Origin: Homoserinimonas sp.
Lineage (GTDB): Bacteria; Actinomycetota; Actinomycetes; Actinomycetales; Microbacteriaceae
DNA length: 64,000 bases
Reading direction: 5' to 3'
NCBI GenBank assembly: GCA_023957835.1
Contig: JAMLGP010000001.1
Location: 365,575-429,574 of the forward strand
Position numbers and translations under genes: made by a program. Position 1 is the first letter of the stretch. Every line of letters starts with the position of its first letter. Under the pieces are notes generated by a model, which was given only the letters and a program-made list of their open reading frames with translations, was not told the DNA's origin and searched no databases. Of this stretch, positions 43,075 through 51,720 are shown piece after piece.

Positions 43075-43686
43075 TGCAACCTTGGTGCCCACGTCGAACC
43101 CGGCCACACGATACTTCTCTCTAATTCGCTTGAGATACGACTTCGCGGTTTCTTCTGAAATGCCGAGTTTGTAGGCGACGGATTTCACCGGCTCCCAGCC
43201 TCCGTAGAGGGCCATGACCCTGCGTTCCTGCGCACTGAGCTTCGGTGCACCGCCGACATCGCTGGCGTTTAGGGCAAGATCAAGTTCGGCAGAAATGAAA
43301 GATTCGTCCTTGAACGCTGCCCGAATGGCTTCGACGATCATTTGAGCATCCTCGCTCTTGACCAGATAGCCGAGGGCTCCGGCGGCAAGGGCTTCCCGAA
43401 CTATGTTCGGCTCCGAATAGGTACTCATCAGCACGGTCTTTACGCCCGTGGTCTTGAGCGTGGAGATCTTGAGGGAGATTGGGAGATTGTCTTTCAGGTC
43501 AAGATCCAGCAGTACAACATCTACCGGGAACTCCGGGTGCGTCAACAGCTCGGGCCAGGTAGTCACGGCGGCGACCATTGAGATGTCCTCTGCTGCGGAA
43601 CGAATCCACTCGGTCAGGGCTCCGAGCAGCATTTTGTGGTCGTCTACGAGGGCGAGCCGAATCGGTTTATTCCCATTAGCGGTCAT
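43012..43686 (-). CDS. LuxR/NarL-family response regulator
   Basis: A 224-residue regulator. The receiver domain (about 8-130) has LALVDDH, phospho-acceptor Asp61 in VVLLDLD, and Lys110 in YLVKSE. The C-terminal helix-turn-helix (about 155-220) has LSAQERRVMALYGGWEPVKS and a LuxR-type recognition helix. The frame is open to ATG 43722, but ATG 43686 has a GAGGG purine stretch and avoids overlap with the upstream gene, leaving a 10-base gap. It ends a three-gene operon with a kinase and a kinase-like membrane protein, and overlaps the convergent GT-C-like gene by 63 bases. Confidence 0.92.
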   Translation of the reverse strand: MTANGNKPIRLALVDDHKMLLGALTEWIRSAAEDISMVAAVTTWPELLTHPEFPVDVVLLDLDLKDNLPISLKISTLKTTGVKTVLMSTYSEPNIVREALAAGALGYLVKSEDAQMIVEAIRAAFKDESFISAELDLALNASDVGGAPKLSAQERRVMALYGGWEPVKSVAYKLGISEETAKSYLKRIREKYRVAGFDVGTKVALRKRAIQDGILLQVEEAGKF

Positions 43687-43696
43687 TTCTGCCCTC

Positions 43697-44980
43697 TCAG
43701 CTTCCTTTCGCCTGTTCAGCATGGTATTGCTCTGCAGGGTTACTTACCACGCATTCAATTCGGACATTCAGATTTCCACTTTCATTCTGGTTTGTGAAAC
43801 TGCCAACTCTGGCAATCGCGGCCCAGATTGCCGGGTCCACTTTATTTGCAGAATGTCCGGTGGTCGAAACCTCAATCGGAACAAGCACGGTCTCGGGATT
43901 TGCCCCGAGCCGATTGGACTCCGCGGGCCCCAGAGTAATGCGCATCGTTGGCCGCTCCCGTGGTGCGTCCAGTAGCAGCAGCCAGACCGCAGAAAGCAGG
44001 CCATCGCGCTCAGCCGGGCTCATTAGGCCGGCAAGGCTGCCGGGATCGGAGAGGGTGACAGAGCGTCCGAGCAGTTCTGATTCGCTAATCGCATGGTAGA
44101 GCCAGGTTTCTCTTCTTCCTTCGATCAGGTGCAGTCTTAGCTCTGTCGCCAGGGATGCTGCTGCCGAGGCGGTCTTCGGCTCAAGGGGGAGCTTGGTGCG
44201 TCCGCTTGCGATCGAGTCGAAGAGCTCTTCTGCGGCCAGGTCAAGTCGCGCCAGCTCCTCCGAAGCAAGCATTCCGACGGCCATTCTCGGAGCGGAAACG
44301 GTGCTTTGAACCAGCACCCTGTCCAATTGCAGCTGGATTAGGCGCCTGAATTGAACGAGGAACCAAAGCGCGATTGAGACCGGCAAGATTACCTCGGCCA
44401 TAACCAGCATCTGCGCGGGGGCAGTATTCGAGGTAATGACAGTGGTGGCGAAAATCGCGAAGACGAAAGCCGAGGCGAACAGCAGCAGAACCGTCGCAAT
44501 TTCCCACCCGGGCCTCAAGTGCACGGCCATTAGTAAGGCGGCAGTTGCCGCAATTGACGCGCTCGCGAACTCGCCGATGTTTCCCAAGGGCCAAATAGAA
44601 ATGAAATCAAGAGCGATGACAATCGAAAGGGCGGCGGCGAAAACGATAAAAAGCCAGCCCGGCATCTTTTCCCCAAGCTGAGTGACAGTCAGGCCCGCTG
44701 CCATCAGCGTGAGGCAATACAGCACCCAGCCGATCGAAACCGGAATCGGGTCCGGATATGAGCCGAAGTGCAAAAAGAAGAGCCCAATTCCAAAGGCCCC
44801 CGCCAATCCGGCCACAATTCCGAAGCCGATTCCCAGATAGCCCGTGCCAAGAGTTGCAGTTCCCGCACTCATTTGACGAAGGGCCCTTGCGGCAGGCGAT
44901 GAGGGCTGCCTTCTGGGTTTGCCTCGCTTGCCAATTTCCACACCGAGAGTGTTTTCTTCTATCGGGGAGTAGCCAGTCAC
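43697..44980 (-). CDS. Kinase-like membrane protein (possible degenerate histidine kinase)
   Basis: A 427-residue protein between a kinase and its regulator. Six or so membrane segments (about 42-210) are followed by a soluble domain (about 225-425). Its layout mimics a sensor kinase: a helical segment with ASEELARLDLAAEELFDSIA, then ATELRLHLIEGRRETWLYHA and SPAERDGLLSAVWLLLLDA where a HATPase fold would begin. No phospho-accepting His box, N-box asparagine or glycine-rich box is present. It is best described as a likely pseudokinase or signal sensor; the function is unknown. Its start overlaps the kinase stop by four bases. Confidence 0.75.
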   Translation of the reverse strand: MTGYSPIEENTLGVEIGKRGKPRRQPSSPAARALRQMSAGTATLGTGYLGIGFGIVAGLAGAFGIGLFFLHFGSYPDPIPVSIGWVLYCLTLMAAGLTVTQLGEKMPGWLFIVFAAALSIVIALDFISIWPLGNIGEFASASIAATAALLMAVHLRPGWEIATVLLLFASAFVFAIFATTVITSNTAPAQMLVMAEVILPVSIALWFLVQFRRLIQLQLDRVLVQSTVSAPRMAVGMLASEELARLDLAAEELFDSIASGRTKLPLEPKTASAAASLATELRLHLIEGRRETWLYHAISESELLGRSVTLSDPGSLAGLMSPAERDGLLSAVWLLLLDAPRERPTMRITLGPAESNRLGANPETVLVPIEVSTTGHSANKVDPAIWAAIARVGSFTNQNESGNLNVRIECVVSNPAEQYHAEQAKGS

Positions 44981-46167
44981 TTCGGAACCTCCAGTACGAC
45001 TGTGGTTCCCGCTCCTGGAGCTGAAAACAGTCTTGCGGTTCCGCCGACCTCGCTGAGTCTCGCAATTACAGATTCCTTGAGGCCGAGTCTTGCGGAATCG
45101 ACATCCGCCACATCGAAGCCGACGCCCGAGTCGGTGACCATTGCTCGGACGGTCTTCTCGTCATCCGTAATCGTCACATGGGCTTCCGAAACGCCTGCGT
45201 GTCTTCTGACATTCTCGAGGCACTCGGCCAGGGCAAGAAGGAAGGCATCCAGCACCTCTCCTGGCAGGAGCACCTGACCGGTACCGTGCCATTTCACTTC
45301 GAGTCCTATCCGGTTAAACCGATGCTTGACTGACTCCAGAGTCGTTCCGATCGTCTGGTCCGTGACCGAGTCCTTCTCGGGAGCATCACTCTGAGCGTTC
45401 CCGTCTTCCGGATCGCTGCCCGCGTCCAGCCGCAGCTGCCTCAGCAGTCTCGCGTCGTCACCAGCCTGAGCTTTGAGCGCTTCCACTGTGACTCCAACTC
45501 CGGAGTGGGCAAGGAGAGTGAGAGTGGCCAGCACCGTGTCGTGAAGGAGCCGCGCGCCCTGGCGGCGCTGAGCTTCCAGCTCGCTCGCCTGACGTTCGGC
45601 TTGATGGGCGCGTCCGATGCTCCTAATTCGATCCGCCGCCCGGTCCACGCTTCGAGTGGTCCAAATCCCAACCAGAGTGAATACTATCCATCCGAGAAAA
45701 ACCGCAGCCACCGAGTGGCTTAGGATCGTCGCAGAACCTGCTGCCAGAAGAACCAGTCCAGAAGAAGCAGCGGTAGCCGCGATCAGGACAAGAATCCTCC
45801 ACAGATTCGAAGTGAGGACTAAGGCGAAAGCTCCGAGCGCGCCACCTGCAAACGGAATCAGGGCCATTGACAGGGCGAGACGATCTGAGGGTTCGATCGG
45901 GAACTGGACGATAGCCAGAACGCCCAGCCCGGCAGAAAGCCCAAGCAGCACCCAGAGCAAGGAATGCTCACCAGCGAGCCGGATGTAGCAAAACAGAAGG
46001 AGGAATCCCAGGATGATCGCAGCGAGCAGGCTCGTTGAATCGACAATGCCCGGAATTCCAAGAACCAGGAAGCTCGAAAGGGTTAGGACGATTCCGATCA
46101 GCCTGGTAGTTCGGTAGAGCAGTCGCTCGCGCTCCTTGGCGATCAGATCCATGAAGCCAATATTCAC
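44977..46167 (-). CDS. NarL-type sensor histidine kinase
   Basis: A 396-residue kinase with about six membrane segments (25-170) and almost no extracytoplasmic domain, which suggests sensing within the membrane. The coiled linker (about 185-205) leads into HisKA_3 with His209 in RLLHDTVLATL, and the HATPase domain holds LAECLENVRRHAG (N-box), DSGVGFD (G1) and the final GAGTTVVLEVP. GTG 46167 is the listed start; ATG 46152 is also possible. A 7-bp-armed palindrome lies nine bases upstream. The three-gene order kinase, kinase-like protein, regulator is tight. Confidence 0.92.
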   Translation of the reverse strand: MNIGFMDLIAKERERLLYRTTRLIGIVLTLSSFLVLGIPGIVDSTSLLAAIILGFLLLFCYIRLAGEHSLLWVLLGLSAGLGVLAIVQFPIEPSDRLALSMALIPFAGGALGAFALVLTSNLWRILVLIAATAASSGLVLLAAGSATILSHSVAAVFLGWIVFTLVGIWTTRSVDRAADRIRSIGRAHQAERQASELEAQRRQGARLLHDTVLATLTLLAHSGVGVTVEALKAQAGDDARLLRQLRLDAGSDPEDGNAQSDAPEKDSVTDQTIGTTLESVKHRFNRIGLEVKWHGTGQVLLPGEVLDAFLLALAECLENVRRHAGVSEAHVTITDDEKTVRAMVTDSGVGFDVADVDSARLGLKESVIARLSEVGGTARLFSAPGAGTTVVLEVPK

Positions 46168-46175
46168 ACGGTTTT

Positions 46176-46191
46176 ACCCCCAAATGGGGGT
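46176..46191. promoter_or_regulatory. C-rich palindrome upstream of the three-gene signalling operon
   Basis: ACCCCCA (46176-46182) and TGGGGGT (46185-46191) are perfect inverted arms around AA. The site lies nine bases before the kinase GTG, beside the minus-strand TAAAAC that could serve as a -10 box. It is a likely operator for the operon's own regulator. Confidence 0.5.
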
Positions 46192-46237
46192 GCGACACCT
46201 CAAGATCTTGGTTCGAGGGGGAAGAGGCGGGCAAATT

Positions 46238-47443
46238 TCACATAGAAAGTAGTGCATCGAGGTGGTTGGCGACCTCTGCGGTATTGATCAGAAAGCCGTC
46301 GTGACCGTACTCAGAGTCAATGGTCGCAACCTGATCTTCATAAATGTTGTTGGGTAATTTCGAGGCGATCTCCTGCTGGGCGTGAAGTGGAAACAGCCGA
46401 TCTGTTGTGACTCCCAATACGAGGGCTCTTGCCGATATCCGGGAAAGTGCGCTGTCGATTCCGCCCCTGCCGCGGCCGACATCGTGCGAACTCATGGCGT
46501 GCGCCAGACGCAGGTAGCTGTTTGCGTCGAACCGGCGGGTGAACTTATTTCCGTGGAAGTCCAGATAACTCTCAATGGCGAACTTTCCACGCCCTCCGAT
46601 TGGATCTATGCCGCTTTGCCAGGTCCTTCCGAACCTGTCGTTCAGTTCTACGGAGGATCTATAGCTGAGCAATGCAATTCTTCTTGCCAGGGCGAGGCCG
46701 TTGTGCGGACCTTCGCCATCGAGCGCATCGTAGTAGTCCCCGCCGCGGAACCCCGGGTCTGACTGGATGGCCTCAATCTGAACCGAGTTCAAAGCGATGC
46801 TGTCTGCATCGCTCGCAGCCGGAGCGGCGAGAATCCCAACTCTCTCTGCCCGATCTGGAAAGCCGGTTGCCCACTCCAGTGCCTGCATTCCGCCCATTGA
46901 TCCGCCGATTATCGCCGCCCATTTGCCTATTCCAATTGCGTCAGAGAAAGCGGCCTGAGTCTGAACCTGATCTCTGATGCTCAGGAACGGGAATCTGGAT
47001 CCCCATTCCTGACCGTCGGGCGCGAGGCTGGAAGGCCCGGTTGAACCCTGACAGCCGCCGATCACATTCGGAGCAACGACGAAGTACCGATCGATGTCTA
47101 TGCAGCAGCCCGGCCCGACCAGCCCTGTCCACCATCCGCTGGTTTGATGCCCCGGTCCTGCCTCGCCGATCACATGGCTGTCTCCGGTGAGAGCGTGGAG
47201 AATGAGAATTGCGTTGCTCGAATCGGGGTTCAGAGTCCCCCAGGTCTCAAAGGCGATCCTTGCCTCGGGCAAACTGCCTCCGCCTTCAAAGAGCTGACTT
47301 CCAAGACTTAGAAACTTTCGGGATCCGACCGGATCTCCGTCTCGCCAGGCTCCGCTGGCAGGGGGCTTGCCGAGCAGGGATCGAGCTGTAGCTTCAGGGA
47401 TGAATCCTGAGGGGATTGAATCTGCCGCGGTCTGCCAATCCAT
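46238..47443 (-). CDS. metX: Homoserine O-acetyltransferase
   Basis: First committed step of methionine synthesis, acetylating homoserine with acetyl-CoA. The 401-residue alpha/beta hydrolase has the nucleophile elbow GGSMGG with Ser182, an Asp in TTDRLFP near 347 and the His in YGHDGFL near 377. HALTGDSH near 83-90 is also conserved. GGAG lies nine bases before the ATG. It follows metY on the same strand after a gap that contains a strong hairpin. Confidence 0.95.
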   Translation of the reverse strand: MDWQTAADSIPSGFIPEATARSLLGKPPASGAWRDGDPVGSRKFLSLGSQLFEGGGSLPEARIAFETWGTLNPDSSNAILILHALTGDSHVIGEAGPGHQTSGWWTGLVGPGCCIDIDRYFVVAPNVIGGCQGSTGPSSLAPDGQEWGSRFPFLSIRDQVQTQAAFSDAIGIGKWAAIIGGSMGGMQALEWATGFPDRAERVGILAAPAASDADSIALNSVQIEAIQSDPGFRGGDYYDALDGEGPHNGLALARRIALLSYRSSVELNDRFGRTWQSGIDPIGGRGKFAIESYLDFHGNKFTRRFDANSYLRLAHAMSSHDVGRGRGGIDSALSRISARALVLGVTTDRLFPLHAQQEIASKLPNNIYEDQVATIDSEYGHDGFLINTAEVANHLDALLSM

Positions 47444-47471
47444 TTGCTTGAACTCCTGCTCCTCGAATATT

Positions 47472-47500
47472 GCGGGGTCGCCGTTGAATGGCGACCCCGC
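47472..47500 (-). terminator. 11-bp hairpin between metY and metX
   Basis: GCGGGGTCGCC (47472-47482) and GGCGACCCCGC (47490-47500) form a perfect stem with a 7-base loop. On the minus strand it is followed by AATATTCG rather than a T run, so it may be a weak terminator, an RNA-processing stem or a stabiliser that sets different levels of metY and metX. Confidence 0.6.
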
Positions 47501-47522
47501 TGGTCGAGCCTGCTGCTACTTC

Positions 47523-48836
47523 TCAGGCGGCCGATTTCAGAGCCGAGCGGGCCGCCTCTAGTCCGGCCTTGAGATCGGCGACTATGTCGTCGATGTTCTC
47601 GAGTCCCACCGACAGTCGAACCAGTCCCGGGGTCACTCCGGCCGTCAGTTGCTGTTCCGGAGTCAATTGAGAATGGGTCGTGGAGGCCGGGTGAATGATG
47701 AGGCTGCGAACGTCTCCAATGTTTGCAAGATGGCTGAACAGCTTCACTCCGTCCACTAGCGCGCGACCGGCTGGTACTCCGCCCTTCAATTCGAAGGAAA
47801 GCACGGCGCCTGCGCCCTTTGGCGTGTATTTCTGGCCGATTTCAAACCACGGGCTGGAAGGCAGGCCCGCATAGTGGACGGTATCCACTTCCTCCTGCTT
47901 CTCAAGCCATTCCGCCACAGCCTGTGTGTTCTGAACGTGGCGCTCGATCCTCAGGCTCAGGGTCTCGATTCCCTGAATGAGCTGCCAGGCGCTGTTGGGG
48001 GAAATTGCTGGTCCGAGGTCGCGGAGGAGCTGGACTCTGGCCTTGATGATGTAGGCGAGGCCGTCGCCCACGGCGGCCGTGTAGCTCGCGCCATGGTAGG
48101 AAGCATCCGGTTCGGTCAGGCCGGGGAACTTCTCAACATTCTTCGACCAGGCAAACCTGCCGCCGTCGACAATTGCCCCGGAAATCACTGTTCCATGCCC
48201 ACCGAGGAACTTGGTGGCCGCGTGAACCACGATGTCTGCGCCGTGCTCGAAAGGGCGAAGCAGGTACGGGGTTGGAATCGTGTTGTCGACAATCAGCGGC
48301 AATCCCGAATCGTGAGCAACGTCTGCAACTTTCTGGAGGTCGAGAATATTGATTCTCGGATTCCCGATGGACTCTGCGAAGAACAGCTTGGTGTTCGGTC
48401 GAACGGCCCTGCGCCACTCCTCCGGATCGTCCTGGTTCTCAACGAAAGTGGTTTCGATTCCTAGTTTTGCGAGGGTGAACTTGAAGAGGTTATAAGTTCC
48501 CCCGTAAATCGATGACGAGGAGACTATGTGGTCCCCGGCCGCCGCGATGTTCAGTACGGCCAGGCTCACGGCCGACATTCCAGACGAGACCAGCAGCGCC
48601 CCGGTCCCGCCCTCAAGGGCTGCCAGTCGCTCTTCGACTACCGCCTGAGTCGGGTTCTGAATTCTGGTATAAATGTTGCCGAATTCGGAAAGTGAAAACA
48701 GTTTCTCGGCGTGTTCGGCGCTGTTGAACACGTATGAAGTTGTCTGATAAATCGGGGTTGCGCGCGCATTGGTTGTCGGGTCGGGTTGGGCGCCCGAATG
48801 AATTTGCCTGGTTTCGAATTTCCAGTCGGTAGTCAT
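47523..48836 (-). CDS. metY: O-acetylhomoserine sulfhydrylase
   Basis: PLP enzyme that makes homocysteine from O-acetylhomoserine and sulfide. The 437 residues belong to the Cys/Met-metabolism family, with YTRIQNPT near 56-63, SSGMSA near 84-89 and the PLP lysine in HAATKFLGG (Lys209). The long form with a loop around 230-260 is typical of MetY rather than MetB. AAGGAG precedes the ATG. Its product metabolically follows that of metX, 79 bases downstream. Confidence 0.94.
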   Translation of the reverse strand: MTTDWKFETRQIHSGAQPDPTTNARATPIYQTTSYVFNSAEHAEKLFSLSEFGNIYTRIQNPTQAVVEERLAALEGGTGALLVSSGMSAVSLAVLNIAAAGDHIVSSSSIYGGTYNLFKFTLAKLGIETTFVENQDDPEEWRRAVRPNTKLFFAESIGNPRINILDLQKVADVAHDSGLPLIVDNTIPTPYLLRPFEHGADIVVHAATKFLGGHGTVISGAIVDGGRFAWSKNVEKFPGLTEPDASYHGASYTAAVGDGLAYIIKARVQLLRDLGPAISPNSAWQLIQGIETLSLRIERHVQNTQAVAEWLEKQEEVDTVHYAGLPSSPWFEIGQKYTPKGAGAVLSFELKGGVPAGRALVDGVKLFSHLANIGDVRSLIIHPASTTHSQLTPEQQLTAGVTPGLVRLSVGLENIDDIVADLKAGLEAARSALKSAA

Positions 48837-48915
48837 GGCTTCTCCTTAAGTCGTTGTTCAGGCGAGAAATCGCCGTCAACTTGAGATTAGGAACGGCCTC
48901 CTGGCTGATCAATCT

Positions 48916-48946
48916 GAGTTGAAACACGGAGTAACCGGATTGAAAC
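48916..48946. promoter_or_regulatory. Two direct GNNTTGAAAC repeats upstream of metY
   Basis: GAGTTGAAAC (48916-48925) and GGATTGAAAC (48937-48946) are 21 bases apart, two helical turns, in the 156-base gap ahead of metY. A sulfur or methionine regulator could bind them. No regulator is encoded nearby. Confidence 0.35.
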
Positions 48947-48992
48947 CTGACGTAATATTTGCCGTCGAAAGCGGGTGCGAAACGGTCGAATC

Positions 48993-50213
48993 CTAGGAAT
49001 TCAACTTTGCAAATGCCAGAGCAGCCAGATACGCCGAGGCATCTGGGAGGACCGAATCATCGAACTGCGCGAGGTTCGAGTGATTGTTGGGCGCGGTCTC
49101 CGGATCCAGCTCCGGAGGGCAGGCTCCGACGAATACGAAGGCTCCCGGTACTTCCCGAAGTACAGAGGCGAAGTCTTCTGCGCCTCCAATGGGCGACTCG
49201 AGGATTTCGAATCTTTCCGAACCGAACATCTCAACTGCGACCTTTTCGGCGAGCTCAACTGAAGCAGCATCATTCTGCAGAGGAACAGTGATGATCTTGA
49301 ACTCGATCTCGACTTCGAGTCCATAGGCTCCTGCGATGCCGACTACGAGTTCCCCCGCGTACTTCTCTACTTCCGCGAGGTGCTTTGGAGAGAAAGTTCT
49401 TATGGTCGCGCCGAAAGCGGCCGAATTCGGGATCACATTATTCGTGCCCGGCTGACCCCCCGCCATCCAGCCGACAGTGATAATCACCGGATCGAAAGCG
49501 CTGAACCTCCGGGTGACCATGGTCTGCAGCCCGGAAACTATTTCGGCCAGAACCTGGTTCGGATCCCTGGCAAGGTGAGGAGCCGAACCATGACCGCCGG
49601 CGCCCTTAATGACTACGTTGAGTTCCGCCGCGGCGGCCATCAAGGTGCCCGGTCTGGTCACGAATTTGCCGAGCGGCTGACCAGTTGTTACGTGAAGGGC
49701 GAAGGCTCCGGTCAGTTCACCGCTGGCCCGGCCGAGCAGGCCATCTGCGAGCATGTGATCCGCACCGCGGTAGCCTTCTTCACCCGGCTGCAGCATGAAG
49801 ATTACTTCGCCGTTGAGCTGGTCCCGATGCGTAGTGAGCAGGTGGATTGCGCCAACTGCAATCGCGGCGTGCAGATCATGTCCGCAGGCGTGCATTCTGC
49901 CAGGAACTTCAGAAGCGAATTCGAGACCGGTATCTTCCTGCAGGGCGAGGCCGTCCAGATCGGCTCGAAGCAGGACGGTCGGTCCTTTGCCCTCTCCGGT
50001 AATTCTCACTATCGCAGAGGTCATCGGTCCCGCCGGGCCGGTTTCTGAGCGAGAAACCTCAATCGGCAGGGTCGAGATCGAGGCCAGGACTCTGTCGAGT
50101 GTCTTCGGCACTTCGAGCCCCAGTTCCGGGTGCCGGTGGATGTCCCGGCGAACCGCCTGAAGTTCCGAGGAGAAGCGTGCGGCCTCTTCTGCAAGAGCCT
50201 TCAGCTCAATCAT
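48993..50213 (-). CDS. M20-family metal-dependent amidohydrolase
   Basis: A 406-residue amidase of the M20D group (hippurate hydrolase, N-acyl-amino-acid hydrolase, IAA-amino-acid hydrolase types). Metal ligands are visible in RMHACGHDLHAA near 106-117, with the catalytic Glu pair in LQPGEEGYRGA near 141-151, His in VTTGQP and the late ligand in NNHSNLAQFDD near the end. It overlaps the upstream MFS gene by four bases, so a substrate imported by that carrier may be cleaved here. The exact amide is unknown. Confidence 0.9.
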   Translation of the reverse strand: MIELKALAEEAARFSSELQAVRRDIHRHPELGLEVPKTLDRVLASISTLPIEVSRSETGPAGPMTSAIVRITGEGKGPTVLLRADLDGLALQEDTGLEFASEVPGRMHACGHDLHAAIAVGAIHLLTTHRDQLNGEVIFMLQPGEEGYRGADHMLADGLLGRASGELTGAFALHVTTGQPLGKFVTRPGTLMAAAAELNVVIKGAGGHGSAPHLARDPNQVLAEIVSGLQTMVTRRFSAFDPVIITVGWMAGGQPGTNNVIPNSAAFGATIRTFSPKHLAEVEKYAGELVVGIAGAYGLEVEIEFKIITVPLQNDAASVELAEKVAVEMFGSERFEILESPIGGAEDFASVLREVPGAFVFVGACPPELDPETAPNNHSNLAQFDDSVLPDASAYLAALAFAKLNS

Positions 50214-51679
50214 TTCGCCGACTCCTCCTCGGCGGTAGAGTCCGCAAAGGCGAGCTTAGGAACGAAGAACAGGAGTACAGCGGCCACCAGCGCACCGCAG
50301 CCGCAGATTATCCAGACCAGGTAGTAGCCGAAGAGGCTGCCGGCCGTGGAACCCGCGAGGTGTACCGCGCCGATCGCCAGGACGATGGCGAACACGGAGG
50401 ATGCGAAAGATCCGCCGATGGTTTTGGTTGTATTGGTGAGCGCGGAGGCGATCCCGGTTTGCCCGCGTGGGGCTGCGGCAGCAGCGGCGGCTGGCAGCGC
50501 TCCTACCAGAGCACCGCTGCCGAGACCGGCGATCACCATGTTCATGAATACCTGCCAGGTTTCCAGGTGGAACGGAACGAACATCAAATAGCCGATGGCA
50601 ACCAGGAATGCCGCAATTATCAGTGCCGATCTGGGTGTCATGAGCTTTGATACCAGCGGGAACAGGATCGCTCCGGTAATCATTGAGATCAGATACAGGC
50701 CGATCAGAATCGAAATCGTTCCTGCGCTAAGCCCGAGCCCGTAGCCGAGGGCATCCTTGTCCGTGCCCGCATAAGTCGACAGCGGAGCCTGTGCCCCGAG
50801 CAGGCTGATTCCGACGAGGAAAGCGGTCAGCTGAACCGGCCACATGTTCGGTTTGCTGAGCACCCGAATGTCGATGGCCGGGTCCTTCTGGTGCAGTTCG
50901 AATCGCACAAAGGGCCAGAACGCGAGCAGCCCGCCAACGATCATCGCCCATGGCCACCAGGCACCCTCGTTGAGCTTCAGGAAGGTAAGTCCTGAGGTGA
51001 CCAGCAGCAAGGCGATCGTCAGAATCGAGAAGCCGGCCCAGTCGAGAGTGCGGTCAGGCAGAGGCTCAGACTCCGGTACCCCGAAGAGAATTACAAAGAA
51101 GACCAGAGTCACTGCGATTGCCGGGGCCATGAGAGTTGGGGTCACCGAAGTGGCAAGTTGTTCGGTGCCGCCAAAAATGTCGAAGATTCTCGAGCTGCCG
51201 AGGGCGCCGGCAATGGCCCCCGCTTCGAGTCCGACCACGAGCAGTCCGGCAGCCCGGCGGGTGGTCGAAGCCGCTCGCCCGCTGCGCCTGCCCTTGTCAT
51301 AAATTAGTGCGATCTCGAGGGGAAGCCAGACGGCGTAGAAGGCCTGAAGAGTCCAGGCAAGCAGGAAGCTGGTGAAGTCGGCGGCGAAAGCCAGCCACCA
51401 GGTCGCGCCCGCTGTCAGGACGGTTGCGATCAAAAGAATCTTCTTGTGGCCGTACATATCGCCGAGTTTCGCCAGTACCGGCACGACGAGGGCAGAGAGC
51501 ATGAGCTGAGTGCCCTCAAAGATGTTGAAGTCTGCATCCTTGATGTCGAGGTATTTGACCAGATCCGGTATCAGCGGAACGTAGAAACCCTGGAGGATTC
51601 CACTGACGAATTCAACGAAAATCAGAAAGCCGATGAGACTCGCAGTGACCGCTCCGGCTCTTCCTCGAACTAAAGTCAT
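50210..51679 (-). CDS. MFS transporter coupled to an amidohydrolase
   Basis: A 489-residue transporter with about fourteen membrane segments. KLGDMYGHKKILLIA near residues 70-84 is motif A. The C-terminal half contains an Ala-rich segment (VGALPAAAAAAAPRGQTG near 389-406). The general architecture is DHA2-like, yet the ATGA overlap with an amidohydrolase gene suggests import of an acylated nutrient or export of a cleaved product. TAGGGT lies six bases before the ATG, so the message is probably leaderless. It is divergent from ung. Confidence 0.87.
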   Translation of the reverse strand: MTLVRGRAGAVTASLIGFLIFVEFVSGILQGFYVPLIPDLVKYLDIKDADFNIFEGTQLMLSALVVPVLAKLGDMYGHKKILLIATVLTAGATWWLAFAADFTSFLLAWTLQAFYAVWLPLEIALIYDKGRRSGRAASTTRRAAGLLVVGLEAGAIAGALGSSRIFDIFGGTEQLATSVTPTLMAPAIAVTLVFFVILFGVPESEPLPDRTLDWAGFSILTIALLLVTSGLTFLKLNEGAWWPWAMIVGGLLAFWPFVRFELHQKDPAIDIRVLSKPNMWPVQLTAFLVGISLLGAQAPLSTYAGTDKDALGYGLGLSAGTISILIGLYLISMITGAILFPLVSKLMTPRSALIIAAFLVAIGYLMFVPFHLETWQVFMNMVIAGLGSGALVGALPAAAAAAAPRGQTGIASALTNTTKTIGGSFASSVFAIVLAIGAVHLAGSTAGSLFGYYLVWIICGCGALVAAVLLFFVPKLAFADSTAEEESAK

Positions 51680-51685
51680 GAACGA

Positions 51686-51691
51686 ACCCTA
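51686..51691 (-). promoter_or_regulatory. Predicted -10 box (TAGGGT) of the MFS-amidohydrolase operon
   Basis: TAGGGT on the minus strand ends six bases before the ATG at 51679. Confidence 0.5.
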
Positions 51692-51708
51692 GCGCCAGTG
51701 CACGGTCG

Positions 51709-51714
51709 TAGTCT
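51709..51714 (+). promoter_or_regulatory. Predicted -10 box (TAGTCT) of leaderless ung
   Basis: TAGTCT ends six bases before the ATG at 51721. The divergent MFS gene has the same layout within 41 bases. Confidence 0.5.
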
Positions 51715-51720
51715 CTATTC

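Noticed and set aside
48837..48992. SAM riboswitch ahead of metY
   Set aside because: I compared the leader with SAM-I and SAM-IV core sequences by eye and found no match; only a 5-bp hairpin and short direct repeats are present.
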